61,808 nt of DNA. Source: RGIG6307 sp964424345 (GTDB lineage: Bacteria > Bacillota > Clostridia > Lachnospirales > Lachnospiraceae). Below, in pieces: positions 50,779 to 60,351 of the stretch (position 1 is its first letter; every line of letters starts with the position of its first letter). The stretch covers positions 1 through 61,808 of the forward strand of contig CAYRIK010000008.1 in NCBI GenBank assembly GCA_964424345.1, given 5' to 3'. A program made the translations under genes and the position numbers. The notes under the pieces are model-generated. The model was not told the DNA's origin. It did not search any database and saw nothing but the letters and a program-made list of their open reading frames with translations.

Positions 50779-51789
50779 ATGGAATATCCAAAAGAGCCAT
50801 TTGATTTTAAATTATTTGTATTAAAAATGTTAGGCAAGTGGTATCAATTTGTCCTTTGCACAGTAATAGGTGCAGTATTGTTTGGTGTACCTTATTATCT
50901 GTATAAGACAGCGTATGCACCAGCAAAGGAGTTTGAAGCAAACGCCACATATTATATTCAGTATGTGAATGATCCAGTTGTGGGAGATGTAGGAACATAT
51001 TTTAATGAATATACACTAAATACATGGCTGAAGCAGGACGCATTTACAGAAATTGTTTTGTCTGATATGAAACAAGCTGTGACAAAGCAGGAATTGGAAA
51101 CATATGTTACGGTAACGCTTCCTTCTGATATCAGAATTTTTCAAGTGAAGATTACAACAGCACAGCCAGATTTGACTATTGGTTTATTAGAAGCGTATGA
51201 CCATGCAATTGCAGAATTTGCACAAAGACAATCTGAAATTCATGCAATAGAGTGTCAGGATAAAAGTGAGCAGGCACAACAAATCAAAGCAGACATTCGT
51301 ACACAGAGAGCATTTGTACTTGGTGGTGTACTGGGATTGGTACTTGGAGGCTTGTGTATCGTACTTCGTGATTTGTTAGATGATGGGATTTATATTCCGG
51401 ATACATTGCAGAAACGTCATAATATCAAAGTACTTGGCAGCGATGTGAGCGAAGAATTAAAGGAAAATGTAAGATATGCAGTTAAAAATTGTCAAAAGAT
51501 TGCAGTAACAAGTGTTGGAGAGACTGTAGATATTATGAAAATCACAGAGTCTTTTCAAAAAGAGTATTCAGAGATTACATGGACAGCATTACCTGCTTTT
51601 TATCAGTGTCCAGAGGAAGCAGAAGTGCTTCGTAAACAGGATGGATGTATTTTGATCGTAGAAGCTGGAAAAGATAAGAGTGGTGCGATTGATAGAGCAT
51701 TGATGTATTATGCACAGCAGGATGTAAAAGTAATTGGTGCAATCTTATGGAACATGGATCAAAGATTGCTAAAAGGTTATGGAAAGTGA
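50779..51789 (+). CDS. Wzz-like chain-length protein with a degenerate tyrosine-kinase-like tail
   Basis: A 336-residue protein. It has an N-terminal membrane helix (residues 20-44), an extracytoplasmic Wzz-type region with EFEANATYYIQY and about 120 further residues, and a second helix (about 175-198, VLGGVLGLVLGGLCIVLRDL). The cytoplasmic tail (about 210-336; KIAVTSVGETVDIMKITESF, CILIVEAGKDKSGAIDRALM, VKVIGAILWNMDQRLLKGYG) aligns in pattern with the C-terminal half of BY-kinases such as CpsD. The Walker A (GExGxGKST) is absent, so kinase activity is unlikely. The ATG follows AATAAGGAGCAGCAAG. Confidence 0.8.
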   Translation: MEYPKEPFDFKLFVLKMLGKWYQFVLCTVIGAVLFGVPYYLYKTAYAPAKEFEANATYYIQYVNDPVVGDVGTYFNEYTLNTWLKQDAFTEIVLSDMKQAVTKQELETYVTVTLPSDIRIFQVKITTAQPDLTIGLLEAYDHAIAEFAQRQSEIHAIECQDKSEQAQQIKADIRTQRAFVLGGVLGLVLGGLCIVLRDLLDDGIYIPDTLQKRHNIKVLGSDVSEELKENVRYAVKNCQKIAVTSVGETVDIMKITESFQKEYSEITWTALPAFYQCPEEAEVLRKQDGCILIVEAGKDKSGAIDRALMYYAQQDVKVIGAILWNMDQRLLKGYGK

Positions 51790-51804
51790 TGAGGTAGGCG
51801 GGCG

Positions 51805-52602
51805 ATGTCAGTGCAATTATTGATCTCTTGTGTAGAAAAAGAAATCACAGAGTTGATTACGAAGATGAAGCTGGAAGGACCGGCTGTTATTGTCAACCAG
51901 TGTGGTATGGACGGAGAAGAACATATTACATGGAAAGGATATGCAGTAGACGCATATCATAGAAATGAACGAGGAGTTGGAAGAAGCCGAAATTTGGCAT
52001 TGTCCAAAGCAAATACAGAAATCTGCTTATTTGGAGATGAAGATATTGTATATGAAGATGGGTATCAAAATCTGATTGAGCAGGAATTTGCCAAACATCC
52101 GGAAGCAGATGCTATTTTGTTCCAAGTAGAAGTAGACCCGAGCAGAAAAACATATCAAAATGATACGTATGCAAAAGTAACATTATGGAATTGTGGAAAA
52201 TATCCAGCATATAGTATGGCATTTCGTACACAAAAATTAAAAGAAGCGGGTGTTCAGTTTTCGCTGTTGTTTGGAGGAGGCGCTCCTTACAGCAATGGAG
52301 AAGACAGTTTGTTTATTCGTGAACTTATTAAAAAAGGTTTGTCTGTTTATAAAAGTCCAGTGCGTATTGGTGAGGAAATACCACGTCCATCTACATGGTT
52401 TACAGGATACCATGAGAAATTTTTCTTTGATAGAGGCGTGTTATATCATTTCCTTTATGGGGCTGCAGCACCAATCTGGGGATTTCGTTTTGTATTTACC
52501 AAAAAAAGAGAAATGTGTCGAGATATTTACTGGATTAAAGCATATAAACTGCTATTGGACGGAATAAAACAAGGGAAGATAGAGGCCAAAAAAAATGAGT
52601 AA
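51805..52602 (+). CDS. Glycosyltransferase of the GT2-like group
   Basis: A 265-residue enzyme without membrane helices. The nucleotide-sugar fold is inferred from VGRSRNLALSKANTEICLFG, then DEDIVYEDGYQNLIE (a DxD-like metal site) and the catalytic-side block LLFGGGAPYSNGEDSLFIRE. The usual N-terminal PVYN and DGSTD motifs are missing or altered, so it is a diverged member. Donor and acceptor are unknown. Its stop overlaps the next gene by 8 bases. The start follows GGTAGGCGGGCG. Confidence 0.65.
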   Translation: MSVQLLISCVEKEITELITKMKLEGPAVIVNQCGMDGEEHITWKGYAVDAYHRNERGVGRSRNLALSKANTEICLFGDEDIVYEDGYQNLIEQEFAKHPEADAILFQVEVDPSRKTYQNDTYAKVTLWNCGKYPAYSMAFRTQKLKEAGVQFSLLFGGGAPYSNGEDSLFIRELIKKGLSVYKSPVRIGEEIPRPSTWFTGYHEKFFFDRGVLYHFLYGAAAPIWGFRFVFTKKREMCRDIYWIKAYKLLLDGIKQGKIEAKKNE

Positions 52603-53410
52603 GATCAGTATTATCGTTGTTTGTTTAAATCCTGGAAAAAAATTAATAGAAACAATGGAAAGCATACAAAAACAGACTTATCAGGATTATGAAGTAGTCG
52701 TAAAAGATGGATTTTCTAAAGATAATTCTATTTCTGATCTGAAAGCATGGCTTTTTTCTGATGGAAAAAATATGGCAGAAAAAGTACATATCCATCAAAT
52801 AAAAGATAAGAGCATTTATGAAGCGATGAATCAGGCTTCTGAATTGGCAAAAGGGGAATATTTTTATTTCTTAAATTGCGGAGACCATTTCTATGAACAG
52901 GATTCTTTGAAGAATATGATGGAAGGCATTGCATCACATCCAGAAGGTAAGCTGTTTTATGGAAATGTATATGATGCAATCAGAGAAAGTGTTGTTGCTT
53001 CTAATCCGAAGATGGATGCGTTTGCTTGTTACAGACATGTGCCAAATCATCAGGCATGTGTATATCACAGAAGTCTGTTTGCAGAACGTGGTTATGAACC
53101 TAAATATCGTGTTCGAGCAGATTACGAGCATTTTCTTTGGTGTTTTTTTGCAAAAAAGATTATGCCGGTATACATTAACGTTACACTTGCTTTATACGAG
53201 GGCGGAGGATTTTCTGAAACAAAGCAAAATCGCATTCGTTCTAAAGAAGAACATAAAGAAATCGTTGCAAAATACATGACTAAAAAGCAGAGAATCTGTT
53301 ACAAAGGCATTATGTTATTGTCTTTGCAGCCACTTAGAACGGCAATGGCAGAAAGCAAAGTGTTTGGTCGTTTTTATCAGGCATGCAAGAAATTGTATTA
53401 TAAACATTGA
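52595..53410 (+). CDS. Family 2 glycosyltransferase
   Basis: A 271-residue GT-A enzyme. Motifs are IIVVCLNPGKKLIETMESIQ (nucleotide site), VVVKDGFSKDNSISDLK and FLNCGDHFYEQDSLKNMMEG, where the DxD position is Cys-Gly-Asp. Later blocks (VPNHQACVYHRSLFAERGYE; YRVRADYEHFLWCFF) are typical of colanic-acid WcaE or PglI-type enzymes. No membrane helices. It starts inside the end of the preceding gene, so translation is coupled. The precise sugar is unknown. Confidence 0.82.
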   Translation: MSKISIIVVCLNPGKKLIETMESIQKQTYQDYEVVVKDGFSKDNSISDLKAWLFSDGKNMAEKVHIHQIKDKSIYEAMNQASELAKGEYFYFLNCGDHFYEQDSLKNMMEGIASHPEGKLFYGNVYDAIRESVVASNPKMDAFACYRHVPNHQACVYHRSLFAERGYEPKYRVRADYEHFLWCFFAKKIMPVYINVTLALYEGGGFSETKQNRIRSKEEHKEIVAKYMTKKQRICYKGIMLLSLQPLRTAMAESKVFGRFYQACKKLYYKH

Positions 53411-53429
53411 GTAGGAAAAGGTAAAAAAC

Positions 53430-54539
53430 ATGCTGGTATATATTAGTTTGACAATAGCAGTTCTTATTTTAGCAGCTTTTGTAAAAAATAGTGACTATGC
53501 ACCAGAATATATCAGCGGTTATCGCAGATATGGGGTGGACAGACAGCAGGCAGTCAATATTGCGGCAACGATAGGAATTTATATATTGCTGACAGGAGTC
53601 AGTGCATGTCGTATTGCAGTTGGAAATGACTATTGGGTATATCGTGAAAATTTCAAACTGATCTACATGGGAAGAGATGTTGCAAGCGAAGCAGGATTTA
53701 ATTTTATTGTATACTGGATGCAGAAGCTGTTAGGATACAATAATTATCTGCCAATCTTTGGGCTTTTTTCTGTAATCACAGTCGCATTTATGGTAAAAGC
53801 GATATATGATCAAGGAGAATGGTTTTTAGGTGCAGTCTTTTTGTTAATGACAAATGGCTACTATTTTCAAAGTTTGAATACGGTACGATATTATTTAGTC
53901 ATTGCAATGGTCATGTATGCTGTAAAATTTGTTATACGAAAAGAATATGGCAAGTTTTTAGTGTGGATTTTGATAGCTTCTTTATTTCACAAGTCTGTTT
54001 TGATTGTCATTCCGGGATATATCGTTATTCGTATGATCTGTGACATTCGTATCAACAAATGGTTGATTGCGGCAGGAAGTGCTGGTATTTTATCTATGAT
54101 ATTTTTGCAGGATTTTTACAGAAATATCATATTTAAGTTTTATCCTTATTATGAAAATACAGCATTTGATAATGGAGAAGTTTCGATTATCAATATTTTA
54201 AGATGCCTTGGCTGTTTGGTACTTGCACTTATGTGCTATAAAGATTCTATTAAAGAAAGAAAATATATGCAATTTTATTTCTGGGCAAATGTAGTGGGAC
54301 TTGTAATCAATACATTCGGTTCTTTTATTCCGGAAGTGACTAGAATTGCAAATTATTTTTGTATTTTTCAGGTTTTCCTTGTAAGTGGTTGTTTGTTCCA
54401 TTTGAAAAAAGGAAAATGGAAAACAATATTAACAATAGGAGTGTGTGCAGCATTTACCGTATATTTTGCCTTTTTCTTAAAGACTGCATATAACGTAAAT
54501 GTACGACTGCTGCCATATTTAAACTGGATATTTAACTGA
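53430..54539 (+). CDS. EpsG family protein (polysaccharide polymerase-like)
   Basis: A 369-residue polytopic membrane protein with about ten helices. The EpsG/Wzy-like region RYGVDRQQAVNIAATIGIYI, VGNDYWVYRENFKLI (extracytoplasmic acidic loop), NGYYFQSLNTVRYYLVIAMV and SLFHKSVLIVIPGYI matches the EpsG pattern of exopolysaccharide loci. It probably joins lipid-linked repeat units outside the membrane, the Wzy role. It is the only candidate polymerase in the window. The start ATG follows GTAGGAAAAGGTAAAAAAC. Confidence 0.85.
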   Translation: MLVYISLTIAVLILAAFVKNSDYAPEYISGYRRYGVDRQQAVNIAATIGIYILLTGVSACRIAVGNDYWVYRENFKLIYMGRDVASEAGFNFIVYWMQKLLGYNNYLPIFGLFSVITVAFMVKAIYDQGEWFLGAVFLLMTNGYYFQSLNTVRYYLVIAMVMYAVKFVIRKEYGKFLVWILIASLFHKSVLIVIPGYIVIRMICDIRINKWLIAAGSAGILSMIFLQDFYRNIIFKFYPYYENTAFDNGEVSIINILRCLGCLVLALMCYKDSIKERKYMQFYFWANVVGLVINTFGSFIPEVTRIANYFCIFQVFLVSGCLFHLKKGKWKTILTIGVCAAFTVYFAFFLKTAYNVNVRLLPYLNWIFN

Positions 54540-54565
54540 TAAAAAAGAAATCAGAAAGGAAACGT

Positions 54566-55903
54566 ATGCGAGTACTTTGGATATGTAACATTATGCTGCC
54601 TTGTATCGCTGAAAAATTAGGGCAGGAAGTAAATAATAAAGAAGGCTGGATTACTGGGCTAATGGAATCAGTACTGGCATACAATAAACAGCAAAAAGAC
54701 GATGTTGTACAGCTTGGTATTGCATTTCCGATTGGGAAGGAGCAAGCGTTTTTACAAGATACACTCGTTGTCAATGAAGACTATGATCTGTACTTTTATG
54801 GCTTTCGTGAAGATACACTCATGGCAGAAAATTATGACCTGAGTATGGAAGCAGATTTTAAACGTATTTTGGAACATTTTAAACCAGATATCGTACACTG
54901 CTTTGGAACAGAATATCCGCATACATTGGCTGCGGTGAAAACATTCCAAAGACCAGAGAGAACCATTATCGGTATCCAAGGCTTGTGTCGAGTATATGCA
55001 CAAGGTTATATGGCAAATCTTCCAAAGAAAGTGCAAAAAAGCATAACGTTTCGAGACATTGTAAAAAAAGATACACTACAGCGTCAACAGCAAAAATATG
55101 AAGACCGAGGACAGTGGGAACTTGCAGCAGTGCAAGGTACAGGACATGTTATAGGGAGAACCCATTGGGATAAATTTTGGACACATAAATGGAATCCGAT
55201 AGCACAGTATCATGTGATGCAGGAAACCTTGCGTAAAGAATTTTATACGGGAGCATGGTCATTAGAGACATGCAGACCGCATCAAATTTTTTTGAGTCAG
55301 GGAGATTATCCAATTAAGGGACTGCATTATATGTTGGAAGCGATGCCGCAAATCTTACAAAAATTTCCAGATGCGAAAGTGTGCGTAGCAGGAAATTGTA
55401 TTTTAAGAGACAAAAATTTGATAGGCAGATTAAAAATATCTGCATATGCTTTGTATTTAGAAAAACAAATCAAAAAGTATCATTTAGAAGATAAAATCGT
55501 GTTTTTAGGAAAATTAGATGCTGCACATATGAAGCAGGCATATTTAGAAAGTCAAGTATTTGTTTGTCCGTCTACGATGGAAAATTCTCCAAATTCACTT
55601 GGAGAAGCGATGATACTTGGAGTGCCTGTTGTAACGACAGATATCGGTGGAATTAAGACGATGATTACACAAGACGAAGGAATTTTGTATGAAGGCTTTC
55701 GGGTGGAAAAGGCAGAGGATGAAAAAGAATTAGATACTATAAGCAAGCGTTTGGCAGATGCCGTAATCACATCTTTTTCACAGCCAAAGCAGGCAATAGA
55801 GCGTGCAGAAAAAGCAAGGCTTCATGCACAGAAAACACATGATGCAGAAGCAAATCAGAAACGTTTATTAGAAATTTATCAGGCAGTCATGCTTTATAAA
55901 TAG
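54566..55903 (+). CDS. Family 4 glycosyltransferase
   Basis: A 445-residue GT-B enzyme. The N-terminal acceptor domain shows RVLWICNIMLPCIAEKLGQE and HFKPDIVHCFGTEYPHTLAA. The C-terminal donor domain has FLSQGDYPIKGLHYMLEAMP, KVCVAGNC, FLGKLDAAHMKQAYLESQVF and the E-x7-E motif CPSTMENSPNSLGEAMILGV, PVVTTDIGG. It is a retaining enzyme by family. The start follows GAAAGGAAACGT. Followed after 13 bases by another GT4. Confidence 0.9.
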   Translation: MRVLWICNIMLPCIAEKLGQEVNNKEGWITGLMESVLAYNKQQKDDVVQLGIAFPIGKEQAFLQDTLVVNEDYDLYFYGFREDTLMAENYDLSMEADFKRILEHFKPDIVHCFGTEYPHTLAAVKTFQRPERTIIGIQGLCRVYAQGYMANLPKKVQKSITFRDIVKKDTLQRQQQKYEDRGQWELAAVQGTGHVIGRTHWDKFWTHKWNPIAQYHVMQETLRKEFYTGAWSLETCRPHQIFLSQGDYPIKGLHYMLEAMPQILQKFPDAKVCVAGNCILRDKNLIGRLKISAYALYLEKQIKKYHLEDKIVFLGKLDAAHMKQAYLESQVFVCPSTMENSPNSLGEAMILGVPVVTTDIGGIKTMITQDEGILYEGFRVEKAEDEKELDTISKRLADAVITSFSQPKQAIERAEKARLHAQKTHDAEANQKRLLEIYQAVMLYK

Positions 55904-55916
55904 TTGAGGAAACAAG

Positions 55917-57062
55917 ATGCAGTTAGTATTTGTATCAAATTATTTTAATCACCATCAACAACCAGTATCGGATCGATTTTATGAGCGATGCAGACAGTCC
56001 AATGGGAGTTATACGTTTATACAAACAGAAAAAATGGAAGAAGAACGTGTAAGTATGGGCTGGGGAGATGCCTTAGAACATAAGCCATATGTAAAAAATT
56101 ATTGGCAGGAACCACAAGCATGTCAGAAGTTAATAGATGAGGCGGATGCAGTTATCTTTGGTGGCACAGATGAAGAATGTTATATACAAAATCGTTTAAA
56201 ATCTGGAAAATTGATTATTCGCTATAGCGAACGATTATACAAGACTGGAAGATATAAATTTATTTCGCCAAGAGGATTGAGAAAAAAGTTTTTAGATCAT
56301 ACAAGATATATGTTTGGTAATGTATATTTGCTTTGTTCAGGTGCATATGTAGCAGGAGATTTTCGTCTTGTATTGGCATATCCGTTTAAAAAATTAAAAT
56401 ATGGATATTTTCCAGCATTTCAGAAACAGGATATAGATGCTTTGATGGCAGCTAAGGCAAGAAACAAGAAAAAGCCTACGGAACTTATGTGGGCAGCAAG
56501 AATGATTGATTGGAAACATCCAGAAGTTGTTGTTGAGATTGCCGAAGCCTTGAAACAAAAAGGATATTCCTTCCATATTACAATGGTAGGGGATGGATAT
56601 ATGTATGACGAAATAAAAATACTTGCGCAGAAAAAGCAAGTGACAGATGTTCTTTCTTTTCTAGGAAGTCAAAATCCAAAACAAGTTCGTACATTGATGG
56701 AAGGCACAGATATTTATCTGGCAACGAGTGATCGTCAGGAAGGATGGGGTGCCGTAATCAATGAAGCGATGAACAGTGGGTGTGCAGTTGTGGCAAATAA
56801 AGCGATGGGAGCTGCTCCGTATTTGATTGAGCATGGAAAAAATGGGTATTTGTATTCTGATTCCAAAACTGCAATTTCATATATAGAAGCATTGCTTGAA
56901 GATGCAGCACAATGTGAACGCGTAGGAAGAGCTGCATATGATACGATTCAAACAGAATGGAATGCAGAGGTTGCAGCTGACAGAACATATCAGTTGATAG
57001 AGGAGTTGTTTGAAGGAAAACAAACAACAACCTATCAAACAGGACCATTAAGTAAAGTATGA
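55917..57062 (+). CDS. Family 4-like glycosyltransferase
   Basis: A 381-residue GT-B enzyme. The N-terminal region (VFVSNYFNHHQQPVSDRFYE, FGGTDEECYIQNRLKSGKLI) is followed by a donor domain with ELMWAARMIDWKHPEVVVEI, HITMVGDGYMYDEI, FLGSQNPKQVRTLMEGTDIY and the ATSDRQEGWGAVINEAMNSG form of the E-x7-E site. A longer linker than usual lies between the domains. It probably uses a nucleotide sugar and a growing lipid-linked chain. The ATG is preceded by TTGAGGAAACAAG. Confidence 0.88.
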   Translation: MQLVFVSNYFNHHQQPVSDRFYERCRQSNGSYTFIQTEKMEEERVSMGWGDALEHKPYVKNYWQEPQACQKLIDEADAVIFGGTDEECYIQNRLKSGKLIIRYSERLYKTGRYKFISPRGLRKKFLDHTRYMFGNVYLLCSGAYVAGDFRLVLAYPFKKLKYGYFPAFQKQDIDALMAAKARNKKKPTELMWAARMIDWKHPEVVVEIAEALKQKGYSFHITMVGDGYMYDEIKILAQKKQVTDVLSFLGSQNPKQVRTLMEGTDIYLATSDRQEGWGAVINEAMNSGCAVVANKAMGAAPYLIEHGKNGYLYSDSKTAISYIEALLEDAAQCERVGRAAYDTIQTEWNAEVAADRTYQLIEELFEGKQTTTYQTGPLSKV

Positions 57063-57072
57063 GGAAGAAGGC

Positions 57073-58071
57073 ATGGCAACACCATTGATTTCGGTCATAG
57101 TACCGATATATAATATAAAAGAATATTTACCAAGATGTGTGGATTCGATTGTGCATCAGACGTATCGAAATTTGGAAATTTTATTAGTAGATGATGGTTC
57201 TAATGATGGAACAGCACAATTATGTGACAGTCTTGCAAAGACAGATGAAAGAATATGTGTATTTCATAAGAAAAATGGCGGTTCTTCTTCAGCAAGAAAT
57301 CTTGGATTGCAAAAAGCACATGGCGATTATGTAGCATTTGTAGACAGCGATGATTATATTGACATACATATGTATGAAAGACTGATGTATGGAATACAGC
57401 ATTGGAATGCGGATATAGCACAAGTTGGACGAGATGAAGTAGAAGAAGACGGCAGTAAAAGACCTGATATATGTGTACCACCTCAAAAAGATGAATTTGT
57501 TTCTTCCAAAGATTTTATGAAAGAGCTGCTATTGCATAAAGGGGATTGTTCTTTTTGTACAAAATTGATTAAAAAGACAGTATTAGATGGAAAAGCATTT
57601 CCAGAAGGTGTCTTAAATGAAGATTTTCATTTGTTGGTGCAGCTTTTACCACATATAAAAGGGATTGCATCTTTAAGCGGGCAGATGTATCATGTGTTTT
57701 ATCGAATAGGAAGCAATACGAGAAAGAAAGATAAAAAGGAGTTTTCCAGAGTTTTTGCAGACAATGTGGATAATGCAGATATGGTATTGCAGATTGTAGA
57801 TCAGACATATCCGGAACTGCATGATATCGCGCTTCGTTTTGGGTTATTCCAGAGATTGGATTACTTGCTGCATATTCCAATTTATCAAATGACGAAGGAA
57901 AATGATATGTATTGCAATATTTGCAAGTATATTCGAGCACATATACAAGATATATGTAAAAATCAGTATTTAACAAATAAAAATAAAATATATCTGTTGT
58001 TATTTGCGACAGCACCAAAGACACTCAGAAAGGTACATGCCTTTAGTATGAAGGTGCGACATAAGGGATGA
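57073..58071 (+). CDS. Family 2 glycosyltransferase
   Basis: A 332-residue GT-A enzyme. Complete motifs SVIVPIYNIKEYLPRCVDSI, LLVDDGSNDGTAQLCDSLAK and FVDSDDYIDIHMYERLMY (DxD-like) define the catalytic half. The second half has the PEGVLNEDFHLLVQLLPHIK (ED) block and a basic C-terminus (KTLRKVHAFSMKVRHKG) that may touch the membrane. The start follows TGAGGAAGAAGGC. Its end meets the ribosome binding site of pseC (ATGAAAGGAAACG). Confidence 0.87.
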   Translation: MATPLISVIVPIYNIKEYLPRCVDSIVHQTYRNLEILLVDDGSNDGTAQLCDSLAKTDERICVFHKKNGGSSSARNLGLQKAHGDYVAFVDSDDYIDIHMYERLMYGIQHWNADIAQVGRDEVEEDGSKRPDICVPPQKDEFVSSKDFMKELLLHKGDCSFCTKLIKKTVLDGKAFPEGVLNEDFHLLVQLLPHIKGIASLSGQMYHVFYRIGSNTRKKDKKEFSRVFADNVDNADMVLQIVDQTYPELHDIALRFGLFQRLDYLLHIPIYQMTKENDMYCNICKYIRAHIQDICKNQYLTNKNKIYLLLFATAPKTLRKVHAFSMKVRHKG

Positions 58072-58082
58072 AAGGAAACGAT

Positions 58083-59276
58083 ATGGAAAAGTTAGCGATT
58101 TATGGCGGACAGCCAGTAAGAGACAAAAAGATTTTTTATGGTCATCAGTATTTGGATGATGCAGATATTCAGGCAGTAGTAGATGTATTAAAGGGTGATT
58201 ATCTTACTTGCGGTCCTAATATCACATCTTTAGAAAAGGCATTGTGTGATTTGACTGGAGCAAAATATTGTATTGCAATCAGTAATGGTACAGCTGCATT
58301 GCATGTTGCTTGTATGGCAGCAGGTGTAGGTCCTGGTGATGAAGTAATCACAACACCAATGACATTTGCAGCAAGTGCAAACTGTGCATTATATTGTGGT
58401 GCAACACCAGTATTTGCGGATATTGATCCAGAAACTTACAATATTGATCCAGAAGATATAGAGCGTAAGATTACAGAAAAGACAAAAGCAGTTGTAGCAG
58501 TAGATTTTACAGGACAGGCAGTAAAGGTAGATGAAATCCGTAAAATCTGTGACAAGCATGGTATTATATTTATTGAAGATGCTGCACATTCTATTGGAAC
58601 TACATACAATGGGGTACAGGTAGGCAATATGGCTGATATGACTACATTCAGCTTCCATCCTGTAAAAACAGTTACCGGCGGTGAAGGCGGTGCTGTTATG
58701 ACAAATGATAAAGAATTGTATGATAAACTTGTATTGTATCGTTCTCATGGTATTACAAGAAATGAAGCAATGATGGAAAAAGAAAGTGAAGGCGGCTGGT
58801 ATTATGAAATGATCGATCTTGGATATAATTATCGTATGACCGATTTTCAGGCAGCTTTGATTGAAAGCCAGTTAAAGAAACTTCCAGCATTTAAAGCAAG
58901 AAGACAGGAAATTGTAAAGCGTTATAATGAAGCGTTTGCAGATGTAGAGCAGATTTTTGTACAAAAAGAAATTCCAGAGTCTGATACAACAAGACATTTA
59001 TATATCATTCAGTTGAAGTTGGATACATTACAGGCTACAAGAAGAGAAGTGTTTGATGCGTTGGCAGCAGAAAATGTACAGTGTAATGTACATTATATTC
59101 CAGTGTATTATTTCCCATATTATCAGAAACTGGGATATGAAAAAGGTTTGTGTCCAAATGCAGAAGCAGCGTATGAAGGCTTTATCAGCATTCCGCTTTA
59201 TCCAGCAATGACAGATGCAGATGTAGAAGATGTGATTACCGCCATTAAAAAAGTTGTAAATCATTACAAAAAATAA
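58083..59276 (+). CDS. pseC: PseC-like UDP-4-keto-6-deoxy-sugar aminotransferase
   Basis: A 397-residue PLP-dependent DegT/DnrJ/EryC1/StrS-type aminotransferase. Key blocks are GDYLTCGPNITSLEKALCDL, AISNGTAALHVACMAAGVGP, EDAAHSIGTTYNGVQVGNMA and the PLP lysine in FSFHPVKTVTGGEGGAVMTN. The C-terminal VQCNVHYIPVYYFPYYQKLG is typical of PseC. It should add an amino group at C4 of the PseB product, giving the UDP-4-amino-4,6-dideoxy-AltNAc precursor of pseudaminic acid. I chose the ATG at 58083, which has AAAGGAAACGAT in front. Confidence 0.9.
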   Translation: MEKLAIYGGQPVRDKKIFYGHQYLDDADIQAVVDVLKGDYLTCGPNITSLEKALCDLTGAKYCIAISNGTAALHVACMAAGVGPGDEVITTPMTFAASANCALYCGATPVFADIDPETYNIDPEDIERKITEKTKAVVAVDFTGQAVKVDEIRKICDKHGIIFIEDAAHSIGTTYNGVQVGNMADMTTFSFHPVKTVTGGEGGAVMTNDKELYDKLVLYRSHGITRNEAMMEKESEGGWYYEMIDLGYNYRMTDFQAALIESQLKKLPAFKARRQEIVKRYNEAFADVEQIFVQKEIPESDTTRHLYIIQLKLDTLQATRREVFDALAAENVQCNVHYIPVYYFPYYQKLGYEKGLCPNAEAAYEGFISIPLYPAMTDADVEDVITAIKKVVNHYKK

Positions 59277-59282
59277 TTTTTC

Positions 59283-59311
59283 TTGTATTTAAAACAAAAA
59301 CATACTATACT
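59283..59311 (+). promoter_or_regulatory. Internal promoter of pseB
   Basis: TTGTAT (59283-59288), 17-base spacer and TATACT (59306-59311), 44 bases before the pseB ATG. It would let pseB and the genes after it be expressed separately from the rest of the locus. Confidence 0.75.
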
Positions 59312-59355
59312 GAAATTAGTTTATTCATATTACAAAAGTAAGAGAGGACACATTT

Positions 59356-60351
59356 ATGTTAAATAATAAAACAATTCTGATTACAGGCGGTACAGGTTCT
59401 TTTGGTAAAGCATTTATCAAATATGTATTGACTCATTATGAACCAAAAAAGATTATCATCTACAGCAGAGATGAATATAAGCAGTTTTTAATGCAGAATG
59501 AATTTAAAGAATATCTTCCAAAACTTCGTTTCTTTATTGGCGATGTAAGAGATAAAGAGCGTCTTTACAGAGCGTTTGAAGGTGTAGATTATGTCATTCA
59601 TGCAGCTGCTATGAAGCAGGTTCCAGCATGTGAATACAATCCAAATGAAGCAATTAAGACAAATATCCATGGTGCACAGAATATCATTGACGCAGCATTA
59701 GATACAGGCGTAAAGAAAGTTGTAGCACTTTCCACAGATAAGGCAGTAAACCCTGTAAACTTATATGGTGGTACAAAGTTAGTATCTGATAAGTTATTTA
59801 TCGCAGCAAATGCATATGCAGGTGCCAAAAATACTTGTTTCTCTATCGTTCGTTATGGTAATGTTGCGGGCAGCCGTGGTTCTGTTATTCCATTCTTTGA
59901 CAAATTGATTCAGAATGGTGCTACAGAGCTTCCTATTACAGATTATCGTATGACTCGTTTCTGGATCAGCTTAGAAGAAGGCGTAAAGCTTGTTATCAAA
60001 GCATTAGAAGAAGCTAGAGGCGGAGAAACATTTATTTCTAAGATTCCTTCTTTCAAAGTTACAGATCTTGCACAGGCAATGCTTCCAGGATGTGAGATGC
60101 CGGAAGTTGGTATTAGAGAAGGTGAAAAACTCCATGAAATCATGGTAACAGTAGAAGATTCTCTTACAACATATGAATACGACAAACACTTTATCGTATA
60201 TCCTCAGTTTGACTGGTCTGCACATAGAAAACAGGCTCCTGCAGGCAAACGAGTAGCAGACGGTTTCTCTTACAGCTCAGATAATAATACAGAGTGGCTG
60301 ACAGTAGAAGAAATTCGTGAATTACTCAAAACATTACAGTATGAAAAGTAA
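59356..60351 (+). CDS. pseB: PseB UDP-GlcNAc 4,6-dehydratase (inverting)
   Basis: A 331-residue short-chain dehydrogenase/reductase. The NAD(P) site is ILITGGTGSFGKAFIKY, followed by FFIGDVRDKERLYRAFEGVD, HAAAMKQVPACEYNPNEAIK and the catalytic KAVNPVNLYGGTKLVSDKLF. The Met-Lys in place of the usual Tyr-x3-Lys triad is typical of FlaA1/PseB. It makes UDP-2-acetamido-2,6-dideoxy-arabino-hexos-4-ulose, the substrate of PseC. It has its own promoter. The following gene starts 11 bases before its stop. Confidence 0.93.
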   Translation: MLNNKTILITGGTGSFGKAFIKYVLTHYEPKKIIIYSRDEYKQFLMQNEFKEYLPKLRFFIGDVRDKERLYRAFEGVDYVIHAAAMKQVPACEYNPNEAIKTNIHGAQNIIDAALDTGVKKVVALSTDKAVNPVNLYGGTKLVSDKLFIAANAYAGAKNTCFSIVRYGNVAGSRGSVIPFFDKLIQNGATELPITDYRMTRFWISLEEGVKLVIKALEEARGGETFISKIPSFKVTDLAQAMLPGCEMPEVGIREGEKLHEIMVTVEDSLTTYEYDKHFIVYPQFDWSAHRKQAPAGKRVADGFSYSSDNNTEWLTVEEIRELLKTLQYEK

